DNA of 53,636 bases from an uncultured Ruminococcus sp. (lineage in GTDB: Bacteria; Bacillota; Clostridia; Oscillospirales; Ruminococcaceae). Position numbers and translations under genes: made by a program. Positions 25,021-32,704 of the stretch are shown here, piece after piece (the stretch's first letter is position 1; each line of letters begins with the position of its first letter). The notes under the pieces are model-generated. The model had not been told where the DNA came from, made no database searches, and was given only the letters and a program-made list of their open reading frames with translations. Where the stretch lies: assembly GCF_937915125.1 (NCBI RefSeq), contig NZ_CALDMP010000013.1, forward strand, positions 1 to 53,636. The letters run 5' to 3'.

Positions 25021-25126
25021 ACCCCTCAGTCACGGCTGCGCCGTGCCAGCTCCCCTTTCAGGGGAGCCTATATTCAGCCTCCCCTGAAAGGGGAGGGAAA
25101 CCATTGCGCAGCAATGGTGGAGGGGT
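25021..25126. repeat. Repeat B copy 3
   Basis: Closed by ACCCCTCAG and GGAGGGGT, with both ACGGCTGCGCCGT and CCATTGCGCAGCAATGG hairpins. It separates the DUF1700 and DUF4097 genes. Confidence 0.92.
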
Positions 25127-25169
25127 ATTACACCCATAAACAAAACCCCCTCACGAAAGGAGAACCCCT

Positions 25170-26207
25170 ATGAAACCCTGGATCATTGCCGGTCTGTGCT
25201 GTATGGGCGCAGGCGTCGTTCTCAGCACCGCAGCCATTGCCGCCGGTGCACTCAATCCGTCCCGTTATGTAAAAAAACTGGATCTCACCGACCAGACCGA
25301 TACCCCCGAAGAGGAGTTTCACTCGGTCATCATTGATGCGGAATATGCAGACATCACCATCCAGCCCGGCGAGACCGCTTCTGTGGAGGCGAAATATATC
25401 GAAGCGGATACCTACAGCGTCACCGTCCAGGACGATATGCTGCAAATCCAGCAGAAATATCAGTGGAAAAACAGCTGGTACCGCCATATTCAGCTTGGTC
25501 CCATTTCTGCGCCGATGCCAAAAATCACCGTGACCCTGCCGGAAGAATCCTACCAGGCAATTGCCGTAGGTGCTGACTGCGGCAATTGCAGCATCTCCGA
25601 CCTGACCGCAAGCACCATTTCTGTTGACGCCGACTGCGGCGAATGCGTCATTGAGAATGCAGATACTGCAAGCTGTACTGTGATCTGTAACCTGGGCGAT
25701 GTGACCATCTCCAACAGCACCATAGACGGCACGGCAATGCTGGATGCAGACTGCGGCGAGATCACATTGGAACAGACCACCATCGGCAACGCCTGCAAAA
25801 TCGAAGCAGACCTGGGTGACGTAAATCTGACCGATGTGACATGTGCCTGGTCTGAAATTGCTCTGGACTGCGGCAGTCTCTCCATGACCGACTGCACAGA
25901 AACCAAAAAGGACGAAGAAAGCACCCTCACCCTGTCCCTGGGGGATCTGAATCTGAAAAACTGCACCCTGTACCAGCTTTCCTGCGAACTGAACTGCGGC
26001 AGCATGGATGTCCGAAAGACTGCCCTTTACGGAAAAACGACCATCAACGCAGAGCTGGGAGACATTGACCTGAACCTGTTGGGCAGACGATCCGACTACA
26101 ACGTCATTTCCTCTTTCGCCGACAGCTATCACAGCGACTCCGAAAATGTAGTGGAGATCGCAGGGGACAGCGAGGTGGTGGACGTTTCTGTCTCGTTTAC
26201 GGAATAA
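25170..26207 (+). CDS. DUF4097 beta-solenoid envelope protein
   Basis: A 345-residue protein with an N-terminal membrane anchor or signal (about 1-27) followed by a repetitive outer domain of short beta-strand units. Recurrent DADCGE / DLGDV / LDCGSL turns are typical of DUF4097, as seen in Lia-type proteins. It is the effector or sensor partner of the padR operon. AAGGAG lies 8 nt before the ATG. A MITE-1 begins 7 bp after the stop codon. Confidence 0.88.
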   Translation: MKPWIIAGLCCMGAGVVLSTAAIAAGALNPSRYVKKLDLTDQTDTPEEEFHSVIIDAEYADITIQPGETASVEAKYIEADTYSVTVQDDMLQIQQKYQWKNSWYRHIQLGPISAPMPKITVTLPEESYQAIAVGADCGNCSISDLTASTISVDADCGECVIENADTASCTVICNLGDVTISNSTIDGTAMLDADCGEITLEQTTIGNACKIEADLGDVNLTDVTCAWSEIALDCGSLSMTDCTETKKDEESTLTLSLGDLNLKNCTLYQLSCELNCGSMDVRKTALYGKTTINAELGDIDLNLLGRRSDYNVISSFADSYHSDSENVVEIAGDSEVVDVSVSFTE

Positions 26208-26213
26208 ATTTTG

Positions 26214-26385
26214 GGCAATACCGCACAAAGATTGTGCGTCAGATGCGCCGTCAGATTTTTTGTCAGATGAAACAAAAAGCACAGTGAATACTTTGTGTAT
26301 TCACGAGCATTTTTGTGAAATATGACGGAAAATCTGCAAGCATATGACGTGCAAAGCCGTCAGGCGTTCTTTGTGCGGTGTTGCC
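26214..26385 (+). mobile_element. MITE-1, complete
   Basis: 172 bp with both terminal inverted repeats. Unlike most copies, the flanks (TTTG and TCTT) do not match, so one side has changed since insertion. Confidence 0.9.
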
Positions 26386-26396
26386 TCTTGTAGAAT

Positions 26397-26536
26397 ACCC
26401 CTCCACCATTGCTGCGCAATGGTCCCCCTCCCCTTTCAGGGGAGGCATGATTCGTGAAATTCACAATTTGCGAAAGAAAGTTATTTTCAGCCTCCCCTGA
26501 AAGGGGAGGGGAACCGCCGACAGGCGGTGGAGGGGT
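26397..26536. repeat. Repeat B copy 4
   Basis: A 140-bp version with a longer centre, closed by ACCCCTCC and GGAGGGGT. Confidence 0.9.
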
Positions 26537-26560
26537 CGTGCCAAAAACAACAATTTACCA

Positions 26561-26726
26561 TTTCATGCACGCAAATCAATTTTTAAATTATATGCTGTAA
26601 AATGAATCATTTTATGTAGGGGCGAACATTGTTCGCCCGCCAAAAATCCAGGCAAACCGCAACGGGCGACCAATGGTCGCCCCTACAATAATCCATATTT
26701 CACAAAAATTGATTTGCGTGCATTTC
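26561..26726. repeat. Repeat C element with inverted outer arms
   Basis: Two GTAGGGGCGA palindromes (26617-26694) are framed by an inverted repeat: CATGCACGCAAATCAATTTT on the left and AAAATTGATTTGCGTGCAT on the right. The right arm is the 14-bp motif that precedes three promoters. Confidence 0.8.
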
Positions 26727-26767
26727 ATGAAAAAGGTCTTGCTTTTTCGGTAGAAATCCTGTATAAT
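26706..26767 (+). promoter_or_regulatory. Promoter of the sortase operon with upstream 14-bp motif
   Basis: TTGCTT (26739-26744) and TATAAT (26762-26767) with a 17-bp spacer. AAATTGATTTGCGT (26706-26719) lies 19 bp before the -35 box. Confidence 0.87.
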
Positions 26768-26886
26768 AAAAGGAAGCGAACATTTTTTGCGTCCGCATGT
26801 TCTCATAGGGGTGCTTCTCCCGGCGAATTTGTAGGGGAGAACAGGGAACACATACGAACCAACCAATTTTGGGAAAGGATTTCAAC

Positions 26887-27654
26887 ATGAAAAAACATAC
26901 CAAACAAATTGCCGGGCTGGTCTGCAGTCTGGGACTGCTTCTGGCTGCCGGCGTGGGCAGTATGACTGCCTCCGCTACGACCGTGGGAGATGTCATTGCA
27001 CATGCCTATGCCGTAGGTCTGCCGGAATCCCAGATTCAGGCGTGCATTAACCAGTACGGCGGCGGCACTTACACATCTGAACAGTGCGATCAGGCGATCG
27101 CTGCGCTGGATCAGTGGGCAGCGGAACGGAACAACGCCGTTGACGATGTCATTAACGAAGGCACTACCACCGCCGCCGGCGACTCCGCAGCCCAGACCAC
27201 CACAACTGCTGCCGGAAATGCCGCAGGTGCACAGACGACCACCAAAGCCCCCACGGAACAGGAATTCATCAACATGTCCCTGGACGAAAAGGTGAACTAT
27301 GTGAACAGCCTGCCCGCTGACAAGCGCACGGAATTCATGGACAACATGAGCAACGATGTACGCAACAGCTTTCTCAAGCAGATGGATACCAGCAAACAGC
27401 TGGAAGTGGTTTCCAGTATGCTGGATGTGGGAGACGCCTTTGGTCTGAGCTATTCCGTGGACTCCATTTCTGACGGCGCACTTGCCATCAGTGCCCGGGA
27501 TGCAGACGGCAATCTGGTGAGCGTATCCACCTTCGGTGATACTGTCGAAGCCACAGGTATTCCCTACACCGTACCCGTTCTGGTGGGCGGCGGTGCCATT
27601 CTGCTGGCAGCTGCCGGGCTGGGTGTTGTCCTGGTACGCAGTACGAAGAAGTGA
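26887..27654 (+). CDS. Secreted, membrane-anchored protein; putative sortase substrate
   Basis: A 255-residue exported protein: signal peptide 1-32, a helical domain (about 33-90), a Thr/Ala-rich linker with TTTAAG-type repeats (about 95-130), a second helical domain, and a C-terminal hydrophobic segment followed by RSTKK. Just before that segment is IPYTV (225-229), placed where an LPXTG-type sorting motif would be. I recognise no known domain. AAAGGA precedes the ATG. It is first in a three-gene operon with the sortase and a polytopic membrane protein, so it is the likely sortase substrate. Confidence 0.85.
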   Translation: MKKHTKQIAGLVCSLGLLLAAGVGSMTASATTVGDVIAHAYAVGLPESQIQACINQYGGGTYTSEQCDQAIAALDQWAAERNNAVDDVINEGTTTAAGDSAAQTTTTAAGNAAGAQTTTKAPTEQEFINMSLDEKVNYVNSLPADKRTEFMDNMSNDVRNSFLKQMDTSKQLEVVSSMLDVGDAFGLSYSVDSISDGALAISARDADGNLVSVSTFGDTVEATGIPYTVPVLVGGGAILLAAAGLGVVLVRSTKK

Positions 27655-27663
27655 GGATATGCC

Positions 27664-28356
27664 ATGAATACGGAAAAAAACAAGATGCACCTGCCCCTGG
27701 CGGTACAGCTTCTGCTGCCGGTGCTGGTGACATTACTCTGCGGCGGCATTGTGCTGCTCTGCGCCATCCGTCCCTATGAGCTGGGAAAAACCTATCTCCG
27801 TGTGGGCTTTATGGACGGCAGCGGTACCGTTTCCCAGGGCGGTACTGCCGGGCTGAACATTGTGGAAACGGATATTGACACAAACTATTCCGGCGAGACT
27901 TCTCCGGAGGGTGAAGTGATTATTCCGGCATACGGCAGCCAGTGCGCCGTGCTGGAGAGCGAAGCCATTGACCTGTATGTCCCCGTCTACTGGGGCGGCG
28001 GTTCGGAGCTGCTGGAACAGGGCGCATGTCATACCCCGGCATCGGCTGCCCTGGGCAGCGAGGGCAATTCTGTGATCAGTGCCCACGTGAACACCTTTTT
28101 CCACGATCTGAACCAGCTGGAAGTGGGCGATACTGTTACAGCATACACCACCTACGGCAAATTCACCTATGAGGTATCGGAACGCATCGAGTTCGATGCT
28201 TCCAATAAGTCCTATCTGAAAAAGACGGAGGACGATCGTCTCACCCTGTATACCTGTGAAATGCAGCTTCTCGGCTCCTCGTCCAAGCGTGTGGGCGTTG
28301 TGTGCAAGCTGACGGATAAGGCGTTTTTCCAGACTGGGGAAGGAGGCACACCATGA
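27664..28356 (+). CDS. Sortase
   Basis: A 230-residue membrane-anchored transpeptidase. One N-terminal membrane span (about 11-35), then the sortase barrel with His141 (ISAHVN), Cys198 in TLYTC, and Arg209 in SKRVGVV, all three catalytic positions present. It would cleave a C-terminal sorting motif and join the protein to the cell wall or to another subunit. The ATG at 27664 lies 9 bp after the upstream stop codon. Its class cannot be set from sequence alone; the ISAHVN box differs from the common AGH form. Confidence 0.9.
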   Translation: MNTEKNKMHLPLAVQLLLPVLVTLLCGGIVLLCAIRPYELGKTYLRVGFMDGSGTVSQGGTAGLNIVETDIDTNYSGETSPEGEVIIPAYGSQCAVLESEAIDLYVPVYWGGGSELLEQGACHTPASAALGSEGNSVISAHVNTFFHDLNQLEVGDTVTAYTTYGKFTYEVSERIEFDASNKSYLKKTEDDRLTLYTCEMQLLGSSSKRVGVVCKLTDKAFFQTGEGGTP

Positions 28357-29237
28357 GCAAGAACAAATCCGGTGCAGGCGGTCTGCTGCTCCGTCTGGTG
28401 CTGAGTGTCCTGCTGGTGTTCACGCTGCTGGGCACAGTGGGCGGCGTGCTGGGCAGCTATGTGACGGCATCCTCTTCTCTGCTGGTATCCCAGCTGGAAA
28501 AGCAGAATGCCCCGCAAAAGGCACACGATTCCCTGCAATCCAAATTTGACATGGAATACAACACCACTGCCGTTCCGGCGGAAGTGTATATGGATGTTGT
28601 CACCGTGGCGTGGATGGAAGATGCCATGAAACAATGGATCACCGGCAATTACTCCCAGGCAAACGGCAATAAAACAGACCCATCTATTGATTTTACCGCC
28701 CTGGAGGAATCCATCACAGCATATTTTGAACAGTATGCGGCGGAAAACAACTGCGAAAAGGACGACATCTACACAGAAAAACTGTCCGAAACCATTGCCG
28801 ATGCAAAAGCGGCAGTCCAGGACGCCGTGGATGTCTACCACATCCAAACCATGAAAGATGCCGGTATCTGGGACAAGGTCTTTGACCACCGGAATCTGCT
28901 GACGCTGCTGGCAGTGGTATGCGGTGTGCTTTCTCTGGTGCTGGCAGGATTGCTGGTATGCCTGAAAGATCGTCCCTGCTACTGGATCGGCACAAGCCTG
29001 TTTGCAGATGGTGTATTGCTGACCGTTCCGGCGGCATGGGTGCTGGGATCATCGGTGATCTCCCGGTTTGCCCTGAAAGAACCGGCGGTCTATGCTGTCT
29101 TTACGGGCACGATGACAACCCTGGTGCAGGCTGTGCTGATCGTGGGCATTGTTCTGCTGGCGGCAGGATTGGTGCTGCTGGTGGGCAGCGTGCTCCGGCG
29201 TAATACGGTTTCGAAGAATAACATTTCTCAGATATAA
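28353..29237 (+). CDS. Polytopic membrane protein of the sortase operon
   Basis: A 294-residue protein: an N-terminal membrane span (about 11-40), an extracellular or cytosolic helical stretch of about 140 residues, then four spans between about 180 and 285. I do not recognise the family. Its start overlaps the sortase stop by 4 nt (ATGA), so the two proteins are made together. It may help deliver or hold the substrate for the sortase. A strong terminator follows. Confidence 0.82.
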   Translation: MSKNKSGAGGLLLRLVLSVLLVFTLLGTVGGVLGSYVTASSSLLVSQLEKQNAPQKAHDSLQSKFDMEYNTTAVPAEVYMDVVTVAWMEDAMKQWITGNYSQANGNKTDPSIDFTALEESITAYFEQYAAENNCEKDDIYTEKLSETIADAKAAVQDAVDVYHIQTMKDAGIWDKVFDHRNLLTLLAVVCGVLSLVLAGLLVCLKDRPCYWIGTSLFADGVLLTVPAAWVLGSSVISRFALKEPAVYAVFTGTMTTLVQAVLIVGIVLLAAGLVLLVGSVLRRNTVSKNNISQI

Positions 29238-29240
29238 ATG

Positions 29241-29280
29241 AAAATGGGGCTGTTGCAAAGACAGCCCCATTTTCATGCTA
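29241..29280 (+). terminator. Sortase operon terminator
   Basis: AAAATGGGGCTGT (29241-29253) pairs with ACAGCCCCATTTT (29261-29273), loop TGCAAAG. Confidence 0.9.
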
Positions 29281-29369
29281 TTTTTCTATGAATCATTGCT
29301 GATTTCCGGAATGCCTCCAGACTGTTTCGACATTGTCTGCAAAATGTTCATGAAATTTGTCGGTTTTGC

Positions 29370-29378
29370 TGGTATACT
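29370..29378 (+). promoter_or_regulatory. Extended -10 promoter upstream of MITE-1 and fprA
   Basis: TGGTATACT is an extended -10 element. The next gene is fprA at 29600, with a whole MITE-1 in the leader. Confidence 0.6.
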
Positions 29379-29388
29379 ATATATCATA

Positions 29389-29560
29389 GGCAATACCGCA
29401 CAAAGATTGTGCGTCAGATGCGCCGTCAGATTTTTCGTCAGATGAAACAAAAAGCGCAGTGAATACTTTGTGTATTCACGAGCATTTTTGTGAAATATGA
29501 CGGAAAATTTGCAAGCATATGACGTGCAAAGCCGTCAGGCGCTCTTTGTGCGGTGTTGCC
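29389..29560 (+). mobile_element. MITE-1, complete, in the fprA leader
   Basis: 172 bp, both terminal inverted repeats, flanked by CATA on both sides. Confidence 0.94.
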
Positions 29561-29599
29561 CATAATAATCATTCATATGCTTCTGAAGGAGGGCTTTTC

Positions 29600-30766
29600 A
29601 TGTTACATCCGGTTTCCCAGAGTACATCTGTTTTCTATGTCGGCGCAGACGATAAGACCATCGACCTTTTCGAGAGCCAGTATCCCGTGCCCAAGGGCGT
29701 TTCCTATAATGCCTATGTGATAAGGGATGAAAAAACTGCGGTGATGGATACTGTAGATCCCCGTGCCACTACACAATGGCTGGAGAACCTCACCGAAGCC
29801 CTGGAGGGAATTACGCCGGATTATCTGATCATTTCCCACATGGAGCCGGATCACGCCGGGAGCATCTGCGCCCTGACGGAGCGCTATCCGGAGATGACAC
29901 TGGTTGGCTCTGCAAAGGCACTTGCGATGCTGCCGAATTTCTGCAGGAGTGCACCCCAGAACCCCACCCTTGCCGTAAAGGAAGGGGACACCCTGTCTCT
30001 GGGTGCCCATACCCTGCACTTTGTCATGGCACCCATGGTGCACTGGCCGGAGGTCATGGTGACCTATGAGGAGACGGAAAAGATCCTGTTCTCTGCGGAC
30101 GCTTTCGGAAAGTTCGGCGCACTGGATACAGACGAGCCATGGACGGACGAGGCACGGCGGTATTTCATCAATATTGTGGGAAAATACGGCATGCCGGTAC
30201 AGACCCTGCTGAAAAAGGCAGCGAAGCTGGATATCCAGACCATCTGTCCCTTGCACGGTCCCATTTTGACGGGAGATCTGACCCCCTATGTGGAAAAATA
30301 CCAGACCTGGAGCAGCTACACGCCGGAGGAAAAGGGCGTTCTGGTGGCATATGCGTCTATTCACGGCAATACCGCCGAGGGTGCGAAATACCTGGCAGAC
30401 CAGCTGCGCAGCATGGGTGAAACGGTAACTATACTGGATCTGGCGCGGTGCGATGTTGCCGATGCAGTACAGCAGGCGTTCCGCTATGACAGAACTGTCC
30501 TGGCGGCAGCAAGCTATGACGGCGGCGTGTTCCTGCCCATGGAGGAATTTCTCATCCATCTCCAGGCGAAGGCATTCCAGAACCGCACCATTGCTCTGGT
30601 GGAAAACGGCTCCTGGGCACCGTCAGCGGCGAAGAAAATGCACTCCTATCTGGACACCATGAAAAATCTCACTGTGCTGGAGCCGGTTGTCTCCATCCGT
30701 TCTGCGGTGAAAGCAGAGGATGAAACACAGCTGGCAGCTCTGGCGAAAGCCATTCACGAAGCATAA
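29600..30766 (+). CDS. fprA: Flavodiiron protein (A-type flavoprotein)
   Basis: A 388-residue cytosolic enzyme that reduces O2 to water or NO to N2O, protecting anaerobes. The N-terminal metallo-beta-lactamase-like domain has the full diiron ligand set: His80, Glu82 and Asp84 in HMEPDH, then His148, Asp167 and His219. The C-terminal flavodoxin domain (from about 247) begins GVLVAYASIHGNTAEGAKYL. AAGGAGGG precedes the ATG at 29600; the in-frame extension upstream is MITE sequence. It is probably fed by a rubredoxin encoded elsewhere. Confidence 0.95.
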   Translation: MLHPVSQSTSVFYVGADDKTIDLFESQYPVPKGVSYNAYVIRDEKTAVMDTVDPRATTQWLENLTEALEGITPDYLIISHMEPDHAGSICALTERYPEMTLVGSAKALAMLPNFCRSAPQNPTLAVKEGDTLSLGAHTLHFVMAPMVHWPEVMVTYEETEKILFSADAFGKFGALDTDEPWTDEARRYFINIVGKYGMPVQTLLKKAAKLDIQTICPLHGPILTGDLTPYVEKYQTWSSYTPEEKGVLVAYASIHGNTAEGAKYLADQLRSMGETVTILDLARCDVADAVQQAFRYDRTVLAAASYDGGVFLPMEEFLIHLQAKAFQNRTIALVENGSWAPSAAKKMHSYLDTMKNLTVLEPVVSIRSAVKAEDETQLAALAKAIHEA

Positions 30767-30799
30767 AACGCCATCGCCGCAAGGGGCAATGACGTTTTT
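30766..30799 (+). terminator. fprA terminator (imperfect)
   Basis: AAACGCCATCGCC pairs, with bulges, with GGGGCAATGACGTTT, followed by TTTTTG. Confidence 0.5.
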
Positions 30800-30809
30800 G
30801 AACCGATAT

Positions 30810-30902
30810 AAAAAGAAATAACCGCCCACTCCCCAGTAAGGCGGTTATTCTTTAACTTTACTTACAAATTCGGGAGCAGACCGCTTACTGGTATGCTCTC
30901 TT
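30810..30902 (-). ncRNA. Small RNA 1 (orphan copy of the antitoxin-like RNA)
   Basis: A minus-strand transcript of about 93 nt is predicted between a strong promoter (30909-30937) and a terminator whose stem AATAACCGCC pairs with GGCGGTTATT (30817-30849). Its 5' part is identical over 40 bp to small RNA 2 (30871-30910 equals 31197-31236). The 5' hairpin GAGCA-tACC-AGTAAGC-GGTc-TGCTC ends in CTCCC, complementary to the toxin RBS. No small ORF lies opposite it. Confidence 0.75.
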
Positions 30903-30908
30903 TCTTTT

Positions 30909-30937
30909 ATCATACCACATCATTGCCGGAATGTCAA
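30909..30937 (-). promoter_or_regulatory. Small RNA 1 promoter
   Basis: TTGACA (30932-30937) and TATGAT (30909-30914), 17-bp spacer. It is divergent from the toxin promoter; the two -35 boxes are 9 bp apart. Confidence 0.88.
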
Positions 30938-30946
30938 GGGGTTCAT

Positions 30947-30975
30947 TTGACATTTTCTGTCGCATCTGGTATAAT
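30947..30975 (+). promoter_or_regulatory. Toxin-like gene promoter
   Basis: TTGACA (30947-30952) and TATAAT (30970-30975), 17-bp spacer. The leader to the ATG is about 64 nt. Confidence 0.92.
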
Positions 30976-31019
30976 GGTAAACCAAGGGCATACCAAAAAC
31001 GGTAGGCGGTCGTTCCTTG

Positions 31020-31042
31020 CTCCCTGTAAAAAGGGAGGTGAT
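31020..31042 (+). promoter_or_regulatory. RBS-sequestering hairpin of the toxin-like gene
   Basis: CTCCC (31020-31024) can pair with GGGAG (31033-31037), hiding the very strong GGGAGGTGAT ribosome-binding site. Such self-masking is common in type I toxin mRNAs. Confidence 0.65.
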
Positions 31043-31045
31043 AAA

Positions 31046-31144
31046 ATGGATAACGTAGTAACCTGGGCTGATCTGATTCAGTATACTTATATGCTGATTG
31101 CATTGGTATCCGTATTATACGCCATTTTTCATAAAAAGAAATAA
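31046..31144 (+). CDS. Small hydrophobic toxin-like peptide
   Basis: A 32-residue peptide with a polar acidic start (MDNVVTWADLIQ), a single membrane helix (YTYMLIALVSVLYAIF) and a HKKK tail. This is the shape of type I toxins of Gram-positive bacteria (holin-like, TxpA and Fst groups); exact family membership is not shown. It has its own strong promoter, a structured leader with a masked RBS, and a bidirectional terminator that begins in its last codons and is shared with the antisense RNA. It lies between fprA and rnfB. Together with the two RNAs it suggests a type I toxin-antitoxin system. Confidence 0.78.
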   Translation: MDNVVTWADLIQYTYMLIALVSVLYAIFHKKK

Positions 31145-31228
31145 CCGCCCCAGCGACCAAACTTGAGACGGTTATTTTCTAAAACCTAATCAATTTCGGG
31201 AGCAGACCGCTTACTGGTATGCTCTCTT
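31132..31228 (-). ncRNA. Small RNA 2 (antitoxin-like antisense RNA)
   Basis: A minus-strand transcript of about 97 nt, converging on the toxin-like gene and overlapping its last codons and its terminator. Its 5' part is identical to small RNA 1, with the same hairpin and CTCCC end. It can therefore pair with the toxin mRNA in two ways: at the 3' overlap and perhaps at the RBS. Confidence 0.78.
31139..31180. terminator. Shared bidirectional terminator
   Basis: AAATAACCG (31139-31147) pairs with CGGTTATTT (31169-31177); T-rich on both strands. It ends both the toxin mRNA and small RNA 2. Confidence 0.85.
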
Positions 31229-31234
31229 TCTTTT

Positions 31235-31263
31235 ATTATACCCGGTTTTTCCGAAAATGTCAA
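31235..31263 (-). promoter_or_regulatory. Small RNA 2 promoter
   Basis: TTGACA (31258-31263) and TATAAT (31235-31240), 17-bp spacer. It sits just after the rnfB stop codon on the same strand. Confidence 0.92.
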
Positions 31264-31267
31264 GTGC

Positions 31268-32107
31268 TTACTCTGCTTTTTCCCCAGTCTTTTCCGCTGC
31301 CGGAGCAACAACCTTCGGCATCCGCAGATTGGTGATGCATCCTCTCGGGCATTCCTTTACGCACAGACCGCAGGACTTGCACTTGTCATAGTCAATGACC
31401 GGATAGGCATTTTCCACCACAATGGCTTCAAACTTACAGATCTTCTCACACTTTTTGCAGCCAATGCAAGCATTTTCGCAGGACTGCATGGCAACCTTGC
31501 CCATATTCCGGGAAGAACAGCGCACGTCCACTTTTTTCTTCTCAGAGCGCAGTTCAATGAGTCCATTGGGACAGACCTTTGCGCACTTGTTGCAGGAGAC
31601 GCACTTTTCCGTGCAGAATGTGGCGATGCCGTTCTGGATGGAGATCACGTCATTCTCGCAGACATTGACACAGTCTCCCAGTCCCAGACAACCATAGGCG
31701 CAGACGCCGGTGCCGCCGTAGAACCGCTTTGCCGCTGCACAGGACTGTACGCCGTCAAAGTCAAACTTTCGCTTTGTGGCATTGCAGGTACCGTTGCAGT
31801 GGAGTACCGGCACCATCCGTTCCGCAGCGGAAACGGATACGCCCATAATGTCGCCGATGGCTGTTGCCGCATTGGCACCGCCGGGCAGGCAGGCATTCAT
31901 GGGAGCACCCTTGTTTACAATGGCGTCAGCATAGTCCGCACAGCCTGCATAGCCGCAGGCACCGCAGTTGGCACCGGGCAATGCTTCTGTGATCTTCACG
32001 GCACGCTCATCCACTTTCACGGCGAATACCTTGGAGATGACCACCAGCAGTACGCCGAACACAATGCCCATGACCACAAAAATCAAGATGGGATAGATAT
32101 ATTCCAT
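31268..32107 (-). CDS. rnfB: Rnf complex subunit B (iron-sulfur)
   Basis: A 279-residue ferredoxin-like subunit that passes electrons into the ion-pumping Rnf complex. It has an N-terminal membrane anchor (about 4-27), the [4Fe-4S] motif CGACGYAGCADYA (about 48-60), and several C-x2-C-x2-C-x3-C clusters after residue 140 (CVSCNKCAKVCP, CIGCKKCEKIC, CKSCGLCVKECP). It is the last gene of the operon; stop is immediately followed by the small RNA 2 promoter. Confidence 0.96.
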   Translation of the reverse strand: MEYIYPILIFVVMGIVFGVLLVVISKVFAVKVDERAVKITEALPGANCGACGYAGCADYADAIVNKGAPMNACLPGGANAATAIGDIMGVSVSAAERMVPVLHCNGTCNATKRKFDFDGVQSCAAAKRFYGGTGVCAYGCLGLGDCVNVCENDVISIQNGIATFCTEKCVSCNKCAKVCPNGLIELRSEKKKVDVRCSSRNMGKVAMQSCENACIGCKKCEKICKFEAIVVENAYPVIDYDKCKSCGLCVKECPRGCITNLRMPKVVAPAAEKTGEKAE

Positions 32108-32119
32108 GGCACATCCTCC

Positions 32120-32704
32120 TTATGAACCCAGTCCGCCGAAGCCCAGAAAGCTCATGGACACAATGGCGGCTGCAATGAGCGTTGCGGGAACGCCCCGGAA
32201 TGTCTTGGGTGTGGAATCCTCTGCGTCGTCCACACGGGAGCGTACACCGGAGAAGATCACCATAGCAAGGGCAAAGCCCAGACCGGAGAATACGGCATTC
32301 ACCATAGACTGACCGAAGCTGTAGCTTTCGTCAATGTTCATGATGGTCACGCCCAGTACGGCACAGTTGGTGGTGATCAGGGGCAGATATACGCCCAGGG
32401 TCTTATACAAAGGCGGCATAAGCTTCTTGATGACGATCTCCAGCAGCTGAACAAATACCGCAATGACCAGAATAAACGCCACCGTCCGCAGATATGTGAG
32501 CTCCAGTGGTTCCAGAATAAAGTAATAAATGGGATAGGTCACCAGAGAGGCGCAGAACATGACAAAGACAACGGCTGCGCCCATGCCGATACTGGAATCC
32601 AGCTTTTTCGAAACGCCCAGGAACGGGCAGATGCCGTAGAATTTGGACAAGACAAAGTTGTTTGTCAGTACGGCGGCAATGATAATGGTAATATACGTAC
32701 TCAT
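32120..32704 (-). CDS. rnfA: Rnf complex subunit A
   Basis: A 194-residue integral membrane subunit with six predicted spans. It opens with TIIIAAVLTNNFVLSKFYGICPFLG, the conserved RnfA/NqrE start including the cluster-ligand cysteine. It forms the membrane core with RnfE. Start overlaps the rnfE stop by 4 nt. Confidence 0.96.
   Translation of the reverse strand: MSTYITIIIAAVLTNNFVLSKFYGICPFLGVSKKLDSSIGMGAAVVFVMFCASLVTYPIYYFILEPLELTYLRTVAFILVIAVFVQLLEIVIKKLMPPLYKTLGVYLPLITTNCAVLGVTIMNIDESYSFGQSMVNAVFSGLGFALAMVIFSGVRSRVDDAEDSTPKTFRGVPATLIAAAIVSMSFLGFGGLGS

Noticed and set aside
25128..26282. 384-codon minus-strand frame opposite DUF4097
   Set aside because: Shadow of a repetitive beta-solenoid gene.
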